From Erinaceus europaeus (Eukaryota; Chordata; Mammalia; Eulipotyphla; Erinaceidae): a DNA stretch of 64,000 nt. Position numbers and translations under genes: made by a program. The notes beneath the pieces are model-generated. The model was given only the letters and a program-made list of their open reading frames with translations. It searched no databases and was not told the DNA's origin. The stretch spans positions 111,824,353 through 111,888,352 of the forward strand of contig NC_080172.1 in NCBI RefSeq assembly GCF_950295315.1. Direction: 5' to 3'. Positions 22,690 through 34,272 of the stretch are shown here, in pieces (position 1 is the first letter of the stretch; the number at the start of each line of letters is the position of its first letter).

Positions 22690-22945
22690 CTGAACTTCTT
22701 TTTTAATATTTATTTTACTGAAATTCATTTTATTGGAAAGGGCCCTAGAAATCGAGAGTGGAAGGAGAGACAATAAGACATAGAGAGAAGTGGGTAGAGA
22801 GAAGAGAGAGAGAAAGGTAGAGGGAGAGGGAGAGCAAGATAAAGAGCAAAGCACAATTCATTAATTATAGAATTTCTCTCCTGCATGAGGATCCAGGGAC
22901 TTGATCCTGGTCCCTTGGTTAGAGTAAATATACACTCAGCCTCCT
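22690..22945 (-). repeat. Vingi-tailed tRNA-SINE, minus orientation
   Basis: In minus sense the tRNA-like head is near 22940, a GA/CT-biased middle follows, and the reverse of 'ctctcgatttctgg'-type sequence ('gaaatcgagagtgg') is near the tail. That tail word is shared with the SINE at 57414 and with the Vingi 3' end. Confidence 0.7.
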
Positions 22946-22997
22946 ATGAACCTGTTCAGCAAAATCCCATGAATATATACAGTTATATTCATATATA

Positions 22998-24838
22998 TAT
23001 TAGGTGGTGGAACACCTAGTTGTGTGCACATGTGACAATGTGAAAAGACCTAGATTCAAACCCTTGCTCCCTACCTGTAGGAGGAAAGCTTTCCCGCGGC
23101 AAAGAAGTGGCTCGCTTCATTCCTGTCCCACATCTTGGAATCTGAGTCTATGCCCAAAGTTTGGCGTCATGCGAAGATAATAGCGGTTTTGAAACCAAAG
23201 AAAGACCCAACACTGGCCACCAGCTATAGACCACTTTATCTCCTCTCTGCGTGTTACAAACTCCTTGAGAGGCTGCTTCTGTCACGTATTTCTCCTCTTA
23301 CAGAGAAATTCCTATCACCTGCCCAAGCTGGTTTCCGCCCAGGAATATCTACCTGTGAAAAAGCCCTGGCCCTCTCAACTTACATTGAAAATGGAATTCC
23401 AGAAGAATTTAAAGACGGGTGCTGTCTTTGTTGATCTCACAGCAGCCTATGACATGTCTGGCACCATGGTCTCCTAGTCAAGATCTCAAGATGCCTGCCT
23501 CCATGGGTGGCCAACACTATATCGTTTCTTCTCCAAAACAGAAGATTCCGGGTGCATCTGGGTGACAAGTCTACCAGATGGAGAATTGTCTCAAGTGGCC
23601 TCCCCCAGGGCTCTGTTCTGGCTCCTATGCTATTTAATATTTACATCAATGACCTCCCAGAAACTTCTTCAAGGAAGTTCATCTACACCAATGACATCTG
23701 CTGTGCAACTCAAGCATGTAAGTTCGACATCCTCAAGGAAACACTCACGAAAGACATGTCTCTGATATTTGATTAGTGTAAAAAATGGCGACTAATCCCT
23801 AGCACTGCAAAAACGGTATCATCTGTTTTCCATCTACACCATGCCTCGGCCTCGCGTGAGCTTAATGTGCAGCTTGGCGATACGAGAATCCGGCATGAAG
23901 CCCAGCCAGTCTATCTTGGCGTTACTCTCGATCGCACTCTGTCATTTCATGAACGTCTCATAAAAACTGCAGCAAAGGTGGGTGCAAAGAATAACATCAC
24001 TGCAAGACTGGCCAGCTCCTCATGGGGCGTGAGCACTTCCACACTACGATCATCATCTCTGGCATTATGCTATTCCACTGCAGAATACTGTGCCCCAGGA
24101 TGGTTCCATAGCCCCCATGTCCACTTGGTCGATTCCAAATTATATTCCTCCATGAGGATAATTTCTGGAACCATCCGTTCCACCCCAGTTCCATGGCTGC
24201 CAGTTCTTAGCAACATCGCCCCGCCAGATATTTGTCGGGATGCAGCATCATCTAAGTTCATTTCCCACGTCTACGCATGACCGGACCTGCAAATATACGC
24301 GGATATCTTCGCCCACCCTGTCCAACGCTTGACGTCTCGTCACCCAATCTGGTCCCCTATGCCTACACTGAACTTCTCTGTTCCAGTCTCTTGGAAACAG
24401 AGTTGGCAGTCAGCTGAGGTAAAGAACAAACACCTCACCACAGACCCCTGCAAGCTTTGACCTAGCATGTTATGATTGGGCCCTCCTCAATCGCTTTCAA
24501 ACAGGCCATGGCCGGTGTGCCGCTATGTTCCATTACTGGGGAGCCAGAGACGACCCGAACTGCGCCTGCGGCTACAGACAGACTATGACCCACATAGTCA
24601 ATGACTGCCACCTCTCCAGATTCAAAGGAGGTCTCGAACCTTTACATCAGGCTCAACCTGGCGCTATTGACTGGCTACAGAAGAAGGGCAAATGCTAGAA
24701 GAAGAAAAGGGGGAAAGCTATGCAACTGGTGTGACAGTGTTGCAGATGATTCTCTGTCTCTCTCCCTCTATATCACCTCTTCTTCTCAACTTCTGGTTGT
24801 CTCTATCCAATAAATTATTGTATAATAAAATAATAAAA
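22998..24838 (+). mobile_element. SINE-head / Vingi non-LTR retrotransposon chimera, 5'-truncated
   Basis: Positions 22998-23093 are a tRNA-SINE head ('ggtggtggaacacctagttg', 'gaggaaagctttc'). At about 23094 the sequence switches abruptly to the reverse-transcriptase region of an Ingi/Vingi-clade LINE. The element ends with 'tctggttgtctctatccaat', an AATAAA-like stretch and an A/T-rich tail near 24800-24838. Vingi has been described in hedgehogs, where its tail is shared with non-autonomous families. Its endonuclease half is missing here. Confidence 0.85.
23097..24698 (+). pseudogene. Vingi-type reverse transcriptase with C-terminal Cys-rich domain, decayed
   Basis: The reverse-transcriptase domain is spread over shifting frames: WRHAKIIAVLKPKKDP near 23165, a fingers/palm block with AQAGFRPGIST near 23330, FVDLTAAYD near 23430, and GLPQGSVLAPMLFNIYINDLP near 23600. 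The polymerase motif, usually YADD, reads YTND at about 23685, so one catalytic Asp is lost. A later block (QPVYLGVTLDRTLSFHE) is near 23910, and the C-terminus has CACGYRQTMTHIVNDC near 24560-24610, a zinc-knuckle-like arrangement, ending at TAG 24696-24698. Frameshifts lie near 23420-23460 and after 24280, and a stop near 23775. No RNase H domain is evident, as expected for Vingi. Clade assignment rests on motif style and tail. Confidence 0.82.
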
Positions 24839-24841
24839 ATT

Positions 24842-25410
24842 ATTTCTTTTATTTTATCCAGAGCACTGCTTGTTGGTATGCATGAGACCCTTTCTGTTTC
24901 ATTTGGTTTAAATCCCCCCTGCTTAACACTATTCTATTTACATAACCACTGTTAACAAGCACCTCCCTCCAGGGCATTGGTTCAATCCCCACTGTTTCAT
25001 GATATGTTTTTGCTCCACCCCCTCTCCTTGTCACACCCTGATCCTCTCCTTGTCACACTCTGATTGTCACCAGTCACTTTTCTCTCCACCCTCTCTATGT
25101 CACATCCTGTTTCCACCCTACTTGGCAAGTATATATAAAAACAGCATTGTGAGTTTTAGAGTACTGTACCTTGAGTTTAACTTAGCTCGTCTTAGATTGT
25201 GCTGCGTCCTGCATGAATAAAGAGATACTGCCTACAGCTCAACTATAAGTCCCTGGTCGTCTGTTACCCGCCCGTGAAGCTAGCCCGGCGAAAACAACAT
25301 AACCCATCGAAAACAACAACTGCTCATGTCTATTTTATAGTGGTTGAAAGAATGAACCTGGGACTTCTAAGCCTCAGGCATGAGAGTCTGTTTACATAAT
25401 GACATGCTGT
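24842..25410 (-). repeat. Short tRNA-SINE, minus orientation, split by a solo LTR
   Basis: The reversed SINE begins 'ttttatccagagcactgct' (to 24870), is interrupted by the LTR 24871-25318, and resumes at 25319 with 'actgctcatgtctatttta' and 'gaacctgggacttctaagcc' to its head near 25405. ACTGCT appears on both sides of the LTR. Confidence 0.85.
24871..25318 (+). mobile_element. Solo LTR (448 bp) with 6-bp target duplication
   Basis: It starts TGTTGG and ends AACA, flanked by ACTGCT at 24865-24870 and 25319-25324. Inside are a TATA-like 'agtatatataaaaac' near 25127 and AATAAA near 25217, placed as expected for an LTR promoter and poly(A) signal in plus orientation. The 5' half of a related LTR is at 61583-61760. 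A 6-bp duplication fits class II (ERVK-like) integration; no internal region remains, so the class is inferred. Confidence 0.88.
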
Positions 25411-25584
25411 GTATAACAGGAATATAATTCCACACCATTCCAACCACCAGAGTTCCCTGTAGGCATTCCTTCATTTGAAAAATGCAGTTTATCTCCTAAG
25501 GTATCAGATAAATGTTGACAATTATTTCTATAACTAGCTATATTTATATAAATTTTCCATATATCCCTATAAACTGACATTTTC

Positions 25585-28500
25585 TTCCATTCTAAGTCAT
25601 ACCTATACCAATTATCCTTTGAGATTTCCTTTTCTTTTTCTAAACTTTTTTTTTTTTTTTTACTTTCTTCTATCACCAATGCTGATGAAATCGGATTTCA
25701 GAGCTCTCTGGTCATCTACCACTAACATGTCTCCCTCTCTGGGACTATGGATCAAAATGCTTTATGGAGTCCAGATAGTGGAAGTTATGGCTTCTGTCAT
25801 TGCTGCTCTCCTGCATATGGGCATTGGCAGGTGGATCCCTAGCACCAGCCTATTTCTCTTTGCCTTGGAGGAAGGAGGGCTCTGGAGAGGCAAGGTTACA
25901 GACACATTGGTGAAGTCATCTGCCAAGGTAGTTCAGAATGGAGTCATACTAGCATCTGCAATTTGGTGGTAAAAAGGCACCAAAGCAAAACAAATGTTGA
26001 ATAAACAGGAAACAAATAATAGAAAAGAGCAGATAAGAATAGGGATTTGGGGGTAGAAAGAAGCTAGAAGGCCTACTTTAGCTCTGCCCCTATGTGTACA
26101 TGATATTAACAGTTAGTCTTTGCTTGACCTTGATGGCTAACGTGGAGGCAGAGTAAAAATACTGATTGAGATGATGGCATCAGAGTTGAGAATAGGACTA
26201 GAAAGCTAGACCAGGGCAGACATTAGCTCACAAATGTAAAGAAAATATATAAACACAATTAACTCTCTACCATGTCCACCTGACCAGGGCCCATATATAT
26301 TCATATTTATAGCACAGGAGCCTGTATAACCTCTGAGTGCCTGTTAAACTGAACTCACAATCCATGGTGGCAGCTGGGAACAGTCTAGCCTGCACTTATT
26401 TCAGGGCAAGTTTTTTTTTTTGAGTGGCAGATAGGATGACCCAGCTTCTATTCAGAATGTGTGGCAGTCCCTATCATTGCTAGTTCATAGTGAGGGCAAG
26501 GTCCTGAAGAAGCTCACAGAAGGCTAATGGTTCTTTCCTTATAAAGTGGCCATAGATGATACACCAAGGTGTCTCTTAGAGGTCTAAGTCCATTGTATCT
26601 AAGGATTCCCAGATTAGAGCCATAGGAGAAGGGGTAGCCAAAATGTCATCACTGAGTGAGCCAGTCTGTTGCCTTTACCCAGCTTTGTAGTCCCTGCAGC
26701 ATCTGAAAAGCTCAGGCTTTCTCCCAGCAGTTAAAGCATTGAGTGTGATTTATTGTATTCAAAATTGTAATAGGATTATGGAGTTTGGATTTAAGTTGGG
26801 AGGAAATAGACCTAGGATTACAATATGGTTTAAGCTAACCTTGAGTTTTACTAAATCACTTCTGTGATGATTCTAATTAAAGCTGACACAGAGAGAAAGC
26901 AAATGTGCTTTGGATGATATATATTTTTCACTGTGTATCTCTTGGATAATTGTAGACAGTGATTATCCGGGGGTGACAATAATGCTGATGCTGTCAAAGA
27001 TATTAAGACATGTATGTTACTTTGTGTAGCTAGTTGAGGAGATAGAGTGACTGAGGGGAGTGAAGTAGCGTGTATTGGTGTGTCTAGGCCTAAACTGTGA
27101 ATCCTTGAGTAGACGATCTATGGATCCTTCTAAGGCATTTCTGCTACAATACCAAGATTGTTAGGTCTAAGTCTAATCACAGAGCACTACTACGCAATTT
27201 TCCTCTGAGTTATGTATGTGCCCCAACCTTATGGACACATGTATACATGTGCCCGTAGGTGCTAGCCTATATCTAAGGTCTGCAATGTAGTTAGAGAATG
27301 CACCCTCTAAAATGGAACTCAGTAGTTCCATGTGTTAGGGAAGGTCTCACCAAACTGTTGCAGTTGAAAGGTTGAAATATCAGACTTGGCAAAAGTCAGT
27401 GGCAGTATAATGGGGCATGGTGGCACTTTTTCTGTTCTTTAAATTGAGTTCAGCAGAAGCAGTTTAACCTTGTAAGGGATCAAGAGGAGAACAATGTCTC
27501 AGGGGATCAGGATTGAGTTTGACATGGATCTTAAGAGACCTGGAAGTGTTTCTTGCAATCTCAGAATGAATTTCAGACAGCAATAGTTCATTTTTATTAT
27601 CATCAAATAAATTGGTAGCCTGGTTTACATTGAAAATAACATTGTGGGGATTTCTCATATTCTGTTTGAACTCACTGTGTCATATAATGTTATATGTCAT
27701 GAAATGGTATCTACTAATAACTACATCTTAGCTACTGAAAGAACCAGATGATTCTGTTCTATCCACTGTAAGGTTGTAGATAACTTTGTATTCAAAATAT
27801 TTGTTAGAATTATTTAACCATTTAAGACTGGTATGAGGATTACTATTGTTCAGAAAATTGAAGCACTAAGTGCTTAAAATAATATATTAGATATACAGAA
27901 CTCAACTCTAGGCAACTAAGGATCTTGAAACATTCAACCTGATTTTCCTGTAACGTACTGAACAGCTGGTGATTTATAAGACTGTAAGTTAAGAGGAGTA
28001 TAGTCTCACACCATTCCCACCATCACGTTTCTGGGTCCTCACCTTCACACCCTTATGTCCGATGACTGCCTTTATTTTTTTATGGCTATAGGACAGGTCA
28101 GGGTAGGAAAATGAACAAGACAAGAGAGAAACTTCACTGAGATCCATTTTATTTCTCAACTCTTCATCAGACATACAACAGGCAGAATCTCCCACATGAA
28201 TTTCAACCTAAATTAGAGCCCACATTGCTTGCAATTATTTACAACACTTGTAAATCTGATTCTATTAGAAAAATGCCCATTTAGTGCCTTCATATTTCAG
28301 AGTCAGATGCATTCTCTGCAGGTGAGCACTGAGCTGGGTTTTCTTTCCTTATGGATCACATGGATATGATGATCAAAGCAGGGTGTGTGTGTGCATTGAG
28401 GATCCAAATTCCTAGATGTCACTTCCAGTGAGTGTAAAAGACAGCTTTTTATAATGATCTAAACAAGCAAAGCAGGGTATAAGAATTGGCTCCCAATTAT

Positions 28501-28600
28501 TGTACACCTTCTTAGCACAGGATGAGCAGTGACAACTGTTCACCATGATGGACTTGGAGTATCCAAGATTCTGGAGAATCTCTGAGATCTGAGTACAAAG
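25585..28600 (-). repeat. Inverted duplication, arm A (partner about 29480-32265)
   Basis: Reverse-complementing 29480-32265 reproduces this segment nearly throughout. Matches I checked: 25680-25760, 26130-26250, 26730-26820, 27300-27540, 27900-28030, 28060-28160, 28200-28330 and 28340-28440. Differences are scattered substitutions and short indels, so this is an old inverted duplication. It carries the 3' part and downstream flank of a PRAME copy, with repeat-X-related DNA on the outer side (25.68-26.4 kb). Confidence 0.88.
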
Positions 28601-29028
28601 GAAGTCAAATGCAAAACCAGACTGTGGAATTCCGTGGTGACTGAAAGTCTCCAAAGGGGCAGGAAACAGCTGGAGACATAAATGCTGCAGCCCAGAGGTG
28701 CAGCACAGCAGCTTCTCCAGGGTGGCCATGGCTGTTCCCATGCAGGCTGAGGGAGAAGAGCTGGGAGCAGCTGCTCAGGGCAGGGAGCAGGGCCTCAAGC
28801 TGGGGGTCCTGGAGGCCACACAGACCCAGGTCCAGGTGCTGGACGGTGGATGCATTTATCTCCAGCAGAGCTCACAGGGGTTCACTAACAGAGGTCAGGG
28901 GGACGCCTCTCAGACACAGTTCCTTCAGCTGACGGATCTGTGGGCTCTGGAACAGGTCAGTCAGGTCTTCTTCTGTTAACGTGCAGTTAGTGACTGAGAA
29001 GACTTCCAGCTGGTTATGAAGATTCCTT
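28412..29028 (-). pseudogene. PRAME-family last exon, pseudogene (PRAME copy 3)
   Basis: The minus strand from 29028 (acceptor 'tcctaag') to the stop at 28414-28412 matches exon 3 of the intact gene. The translation shows LEVFSVTNCTLTEEDL, FQSPQIRQLKELCLRG, then LQDPQLEALLPALSSC in a second block and CFACLDHYKKLSFTLTGSDI at the end. Two lesions are clear: CGA became TGA just after VSEPL (near 28870), and a 5-nt loss at 28738-28742 in the LHGN.. region shifts frame before MATLEKLL. The coding exons expected upstream (above 29.1 kb on this strand) are not recognisable, because the opposite duplication arm begins there. The ending TGSDI differs from TGSE of the intact gene, so this is a different family member, not a recent copy. 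Confidence 0.9.
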
Positions 29029-29479
29029 AGGACAGAGAGGCAGGATAGGATAGAGATAGGCATCAGCAAGAGTATGAAAATTCTGATTGAGGTAATTATA
29101 TATAAGAAGGCTCATGGTCATTCTCAACCAATGATTCCAATGCTTCTTAAGGCCGAATTCTTTTTTTCAGTGTTCACATGAACCTGGCACTGAATCTTGC
29201 TATTTTTAAAACACATTTCTTCAACTTCAGGCAAATATATGCATATTTTTCCATTCTCCGTGTCTTTATCTCTATATAAATTTAGAGTGAAGTACATATT
29301 AGGACATACTCTAGAAGGTCTCCCAGTCTAAATAAAAGTGTAGGCACCATTGGCAGCAACACTAGGTCCAAATAAAACTACTCTCAGTCAAACTTCATCA
29401 GACCTTCACTGAACACTAGCTGCACTATTTCTGGGATGGGTGAGACTGCTGGGAATCATGTCACAGAACAGAGCTTGGC

Positions 29480-29910
29480 AGGGAGTCCACATGTATTCCC
29501 TGCTCACATCTGTATGAAAATCATTTTGGAGAACTTAAAGCCTTCATTATGCCTTTTAGAATCATTAGAAGTGGCATCTAGGAATTTGGCTCCTCAATGT
29601 GCACACAAACCCTGCTTCAGTCTCCATATCCACATGATCGATAGATAAGCAAAGCAAACCCAGCTCATTTTTCACCTGTACAGAATGCATTTGACTCTAA
29701 AAAATGAAATGCCTTAAATCTGATTCATTAGAAAAATGTCTATCTAATAGAATCAGATTTAAAATTATCATAAATAATTGCAACAAATGTGGGGCTGTAA
29801 TTTAGGTTAATATTGATGTGGAAGATTTTACCTGTTCTATGTCATATGAAATACTGAGAAATACAATGGATCTCAATGTAGTTTCTCTCTTGTCTTGTTC
29901 ATGTTTCTAC
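29480..29910 (+). pseudogene. Degenerate PRAME 3' end and 3' UTR (PRAME copy 4, arm B)
   Basis: 'ctgctcacatctgtatgaaa' and 'tttggagaacttaaag' correspond to the LCTHI..ILKEL region. 'aagtggcatctaggaatttg' then matches the end of copy 3, and 'gagaaatacaatggatctca' matches the poly(A)-signal region of the intact gene. About 150 bp of coding sequence is missing between these blocks. It runs opposite to copy 3, so the two remnants are head-to-head. Confidence 0.75.
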
Positions 29911-32265
29911 CCAGACCTATGCTATAAATATATATTAAAAAATAAAGGCAGTTATCAGCCATAAGGGGGTGAATGTGAGGACACAGAACTTTGATGGCGG
30001 CAATGGTGTGAAACTATACTCCTCTTAACTTACAGTCTTATAAGCCATTCAGTATGTTATGGAAAATCAGGTTGAATGTTTATAGATCCTTAGATGCCTA
30101 GAGTTGAGTTCTGCCTATCAAAAATATTATTTTAAGCCCTTAGTGCTTCAAATTTCTGAACAATAGTAATTCTCACACCAGTCTTAAATGGTTAAGTAAT
30201 TCTAAAAAATGTTTTTAATTCAAAGTTACCTACAACCTTACAGCAGATAGAACAGAACGGTCTGGTTCTGCCAGTAGCTAAGATGTAGTTATTAGTAGAT
30301 ACCATTGCATGACATATAACATCATATGACACAGTGAGTTCAAATAGATTATGAGAAATTACCACCATGGTATTTTCAACAAATTTGATGATAATAAAAA
30401 AAGAATTATTGCTGTCTGAAAATCTTCCTGAGATTGCAAGAAATGCTTCCCTGTCTCTTAAGATCCATGTCAAACTCAGTCCTGATCCCATGAGATTTTG
30501 CTCTCCTCTTGATCCCTTACAAGGTTGAACTGCCACTGCTGACCTCAATTAAAGAACAGAACAAGTGCCACCATGCCCCATTATGGGACTTTTGCCTTTG
30601 GATTACAGCCAGAGATGCCAATCCTGAGATTTCAACTTTTCAACTGCAATGGTTTGGTGAGACTTTCCCTAACACAAGGAACTACCTAGTTCCATGTCAT
30701 ATGGTGCACTCTCTAACCACACTGCAGACTCTAGATATAGGCTAGCACCTAGGGGGCACATGTATACACGTTTCCATAAGGTAGGGGCATATCCATACCT
30801 CAGAGGAAAAGCGCTTAGTAGTCCTCTTTGATTAGACTGAGACCTAAATAGCTTGGCATTGTAGCAGAAAGGCCTATGGGTGCTCCACAGACTGTCTACT
30901 CCAGAATTCACTGCTTAGGCCTAGACACACCCATACAGCCTACTTCACTCCCCTCAGTCACTCTATCTCCTGAACTAGCACAACAAAATAAGTAACATAT
31001 ATGTCTTAATATCTTTGACGGCATCAGCGTTATTGTCACTCCTGGATAATCACTATCTACAATTATCCAAGAGATACACAGTCAAAATATATGTATCAAC
31101 TAAGGGATGGTTGGTTTCTCTATGCCAGCTTTTAGTACAATCATCAAACAAGTTGATGTAGTAGAAATCAAGGTTATCTTCAAGCTCATTGTAATCCTAT
31201 TTCCTCCCTAACTTAAGTCCAGACTCCATAAACTTAATACAAGTTTGGATGCAATAAATTACACTCAATACTTTAACTGCTGGGAGAAAGCCTGAGCTTT
31301 TCAGATGCAGAGGGGACTACAAAGCTGGGTCAGAGCAAGACACTGGCTCACTCAATGATGAAATTTTTTACTACACCTTCCCCAGGGGCCCTAGTCTGGG
31401 AATCCTTGGACAATAGACTTAGACCTCTAAGAGGCACCTTGGTCCACCATCATTGGTCATTTAATACAGGAAGGAATTTTTAGCCTTCCGTGGGCTTCTT
31501 CAGGACCTTGTCCTCACTATGAACTAGCAATGCTAGGGACTGCCACACTTTCTGAATGGAAGTTTGGTCATCCTATCTGCCACTCAAGGAAATCTCAACC
31601 TGAAGTACTTGCAGCCTAAAATGTTCCCAGCTGTGACCATGAATTGCAAGCTCAGGCTGACAGGGACTCAGAGGTTATACAGGCTCCTGTGCTATAAATA
31701 GGACTATATATGGGCCCTGGTAAGGTGGACATGGTAGATGGTTCATTGTGTTTATGTATTTTCTTTACATTTGTGAGCTAATGTCTGCCCTGGTCTAGCT
31801 TTCTACTCCTGTTATCAACTCTGACACCATAATCTCAATCAATATTTTTATTCTGCCTCCATGTTAGCCATCAAGTTCAAGCAAAAATTGTTAATGTCAT
31901 GTACCCATTGGGGCAGACCTAAACGAGACCTTCTAGCTTCTTTCTACTCCCAAGTCCCTATTCTCATCTGCTCTTTCCTACAATTTGTTTCCTGTTTATC
32001 CAGCATTTTGTTTGGCACCTTTCACGACCAAGTGACAGAAGCCAGACCTTCCACTATATGGATTCTATAAAGCATTTTGATCCATAGTCCCAGAGGAGAC
32101 ATGTTAGTGGTAGATGACCAGAGAGCTCTGAAATCCAGTTTCATCAGCACTTGGAGATAGAAGAAATTTTTTAAAAAATTAGAAAAAGGAAGGGAAATCT
32201 TAAAGAATAATAGGTGTAGGTATGACGAAAATGGAAGAAAACATAGGCTGAGTCTTTGATATGTT
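29480..32265 (+). repeat. Inverted duplication, arm B (partner 25585-28600)
   Basis: Mirror of arm A. From the centre outward it holds the PRAME remnant, its 3' UTR, a retroelement-tail-like word at 29.98-30.05 kb ('gtgtgaaactatactcctct'), about 1.6 kb of unrecognised DNA, and repeat-X-related sequence at 31.7-32.2 kb. The centre (about 28.6-29.48 kb) is not mirrored, apart from the degenerate PRAME exon. Confidence 0.88.
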
Positions 32266-32560
32266 GACTCTCTCAAAAGCCTAGACCAGGGAGAAATGAA
32301 GCAACCAGTGGCACAGCTATATACAAGATGCTGGGTATTATCCAGCAAACCCTAACAAAGAGACTTTTCAATGTTAACCCAATTACCAAATAATGTGATG
32401 ATAACAATAAGTATCCATTGTATTCGTGAACCATAATACAGTAGGAACCTCACATTTCCACTAAAGAGTCTATAATTCCCCCAGTCCTGGAACCTTAGGG
32501 TGGGGCATACTTTCCTCCATGGTTCTCTCAATTCATATCAAATAACATTGCAGCCAAACG
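32266..32560 (+). repeat. Repeat X 5' portion, plus orientation
   Basis: 'gctgggtattatccagcaaa', 'caatgttaacccaattacca' and 'aggaacctcacatttccact' match 34985-35100 and, reversed, 8990-9190. It abuts the 5' UTR of the next L1. Confidence 0.7.
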
Positions 32561-33242
32561 AAACTACCAGGTACAGAAACAAGACAGGACTAGAACTCCT
32601 ATAGGAACCTACCAAATCACCGGTGAGTGCAAACACATGTGCTGGTGACAGAGAGAAGCCTACAGAGAGATTAAGTGGCTGGTAACAGTCTGTTGGGTTT
32701 ATCAGTTGAGACTCGACCTCCAGTCTGTTCCACCAACAAGGGGACAGCTGAACCAAGGAGAGGACTCCCTGGAGACTCACCAAGTGCAACTCTGAGTCTC
32801 CATTGCTACTACCCTCAGAATCTGGAGCAACATCAGGGAGGGACACCAAGCAACAGAGATCTAACCAGGAAACTCAGGAGAAGACCTATACCTCAGTGGC
32901 ATAGCTGTGGGGCTGTGAAAATCTCTTTGCTTAACCACTTGATTATCTCTGCCACACCCTGCCTTAGCTCTTGGTCAGGAGTAAGTGATTAATCTAAGAA
33001 ACCTACTTATATTTCAGAAGACCTCAGGCTCCCATAGTCTACAGAGAAGAAAAAAGAAAAAAAAAGAGAGGCTTTTAAATCACTGAGCTCCAACTCAGAG
33101 CTTAATAAACTATTGAAACAACTGTTAACTTCCACCACTCTGAACCCTTTAATTATCGTACTTCAACACAAGTCAATCCAGGGAATAGTGATCAGTAATT
33201 TGAAAAGTACTAAGAGAGGGAACTCATAACATAATACATAAA

Positions 33243-34216
33243 ATGGTGAAACCAACAAGAAGAAATATTGGAGAAACGAGCCAGGACAAGAGTCCAGCTA
33301 AAAGCCGCCCAAAGGGTGAAGCACAAAATAACGAGTTCAACATCCAAACATTAGCTAAGAAAATAATCACAGGAGTGTGTAAAGAGTTTGAAAGAATTGT
33401 AATCAGAAATACAAGAACAACAAATGAGACTCTGGAAGAAAACACTAACTATCTTGAGGTTATTAGAGAGCTGAAAGCTAAAGTAGCTGAGCTAAGAACA
33501 CAACTAGCTGAACAAGCTAAAACAGTATCAGAACAGGGTAACAAAATAGAGGAACTCCAGAAAATAGTAGAGGGTAGAGAGAATAGAATCAATGAGGCTG
33601 AAGACAGAATTAGGAAGATCGAGGACAAATTAGAGACAACTAAAAAAGAAGTAAGAGATCTCCAATAGAGATTAAGAGTTGCTGAAAACAACCACAGAGA
33701 ACTATGGGATGACTTCAAAAGAAACAATATACGTATTATTGGCTTACCGGAGGAAGAAAGAGAGGGAGAAGAAGAATGCATTCTTCAGGCCATAATAGCT
33801 GAAAACTTCTCTAGTCTAGATAATATCAAAGGCATAAAGATTCCAGAAGCCCAGAGGGTTCCAAACAGAATTAACCCAGATTTAAGACACCAAGAAACAT
33901 CATATTTAAAATGGAAAGCAATAAGAATAAAGAAAGGATCCTGAAGGCTGCAAGAGAAAAGAAAAGAGTCACCTACAGAGGAAAACCCCCATGATTAACA
34001 GCAGACATCTACCCACAAACACTACAGGCCATAAGAGAATGGCAAGCTATGTATCGAGTGCTTAATGAGAAAGGCTTTCAACCAAGAATACTGTATACTA
34101 CTAGACTGTCATTCAGACTAGATGGAGGCATCAAATCCTTCTCAGACAAGCAACAGTTGAAGGAATCAACTATCACCAAGCCTGTCCTCAAAGAAGTTCT
34201 GAAAGGTCTCCTATAA
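33243..34216 (+). pseudogene. LINE-1 ORF1 (RNA-binding coiled-coil protein), broken
   Basis: ORF1p is the trimeric nucleic-acid chaperone that coats L1 RNA. ATG at 33243 opens MVKPTRRNIGE, followed by a long heptad-rich coiled coil (about residues 55-140, IRELKAKVAELRTQLAEQ). A nonsense codon (TAG, near 33666) interrupts it; the frame then continues with the RRM-like part (WDDFKRNNIRIIGLPEEE, about 33707) and the C-terminal domain to TAA 34214-34216. One or more bases are lost near 33888, and 'cccccatgattaacagc' near 33988 differs from the expected reading. The same protein is at 52036-52999 (plus) and 60154-59430 (minus). Confidence 0.88.
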
Positions 34217-34272
34217 ACAGTCAGACCACCATAAATAGGACATATATCAGAACACTCTAAAACTCTACAAGA

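Noticed and set aside
25619..25972. 117-codon frame at the outer end of duplication arm A
   Set aside because: The mirror at 32.0-32.2 kb does not keep the frame, and the sequence belongs to repeat-X-like DNA.
29320..29345. TATA-like word 'taaataaaagtgtaggcacc' resembling the PRAME promoter
   Set aside because: Lacks TATAAAA, the following 'ggtccctaa' and the downstream donor; the resemblance is short and may be chance, although it lies between two PRAME remnants.
32675..32992. 105-codon frame upstream of L1 ORF1
   Set aside because: Lies in the L1 5' UTR and is not open in the L1-C copy at 51.5 kb.
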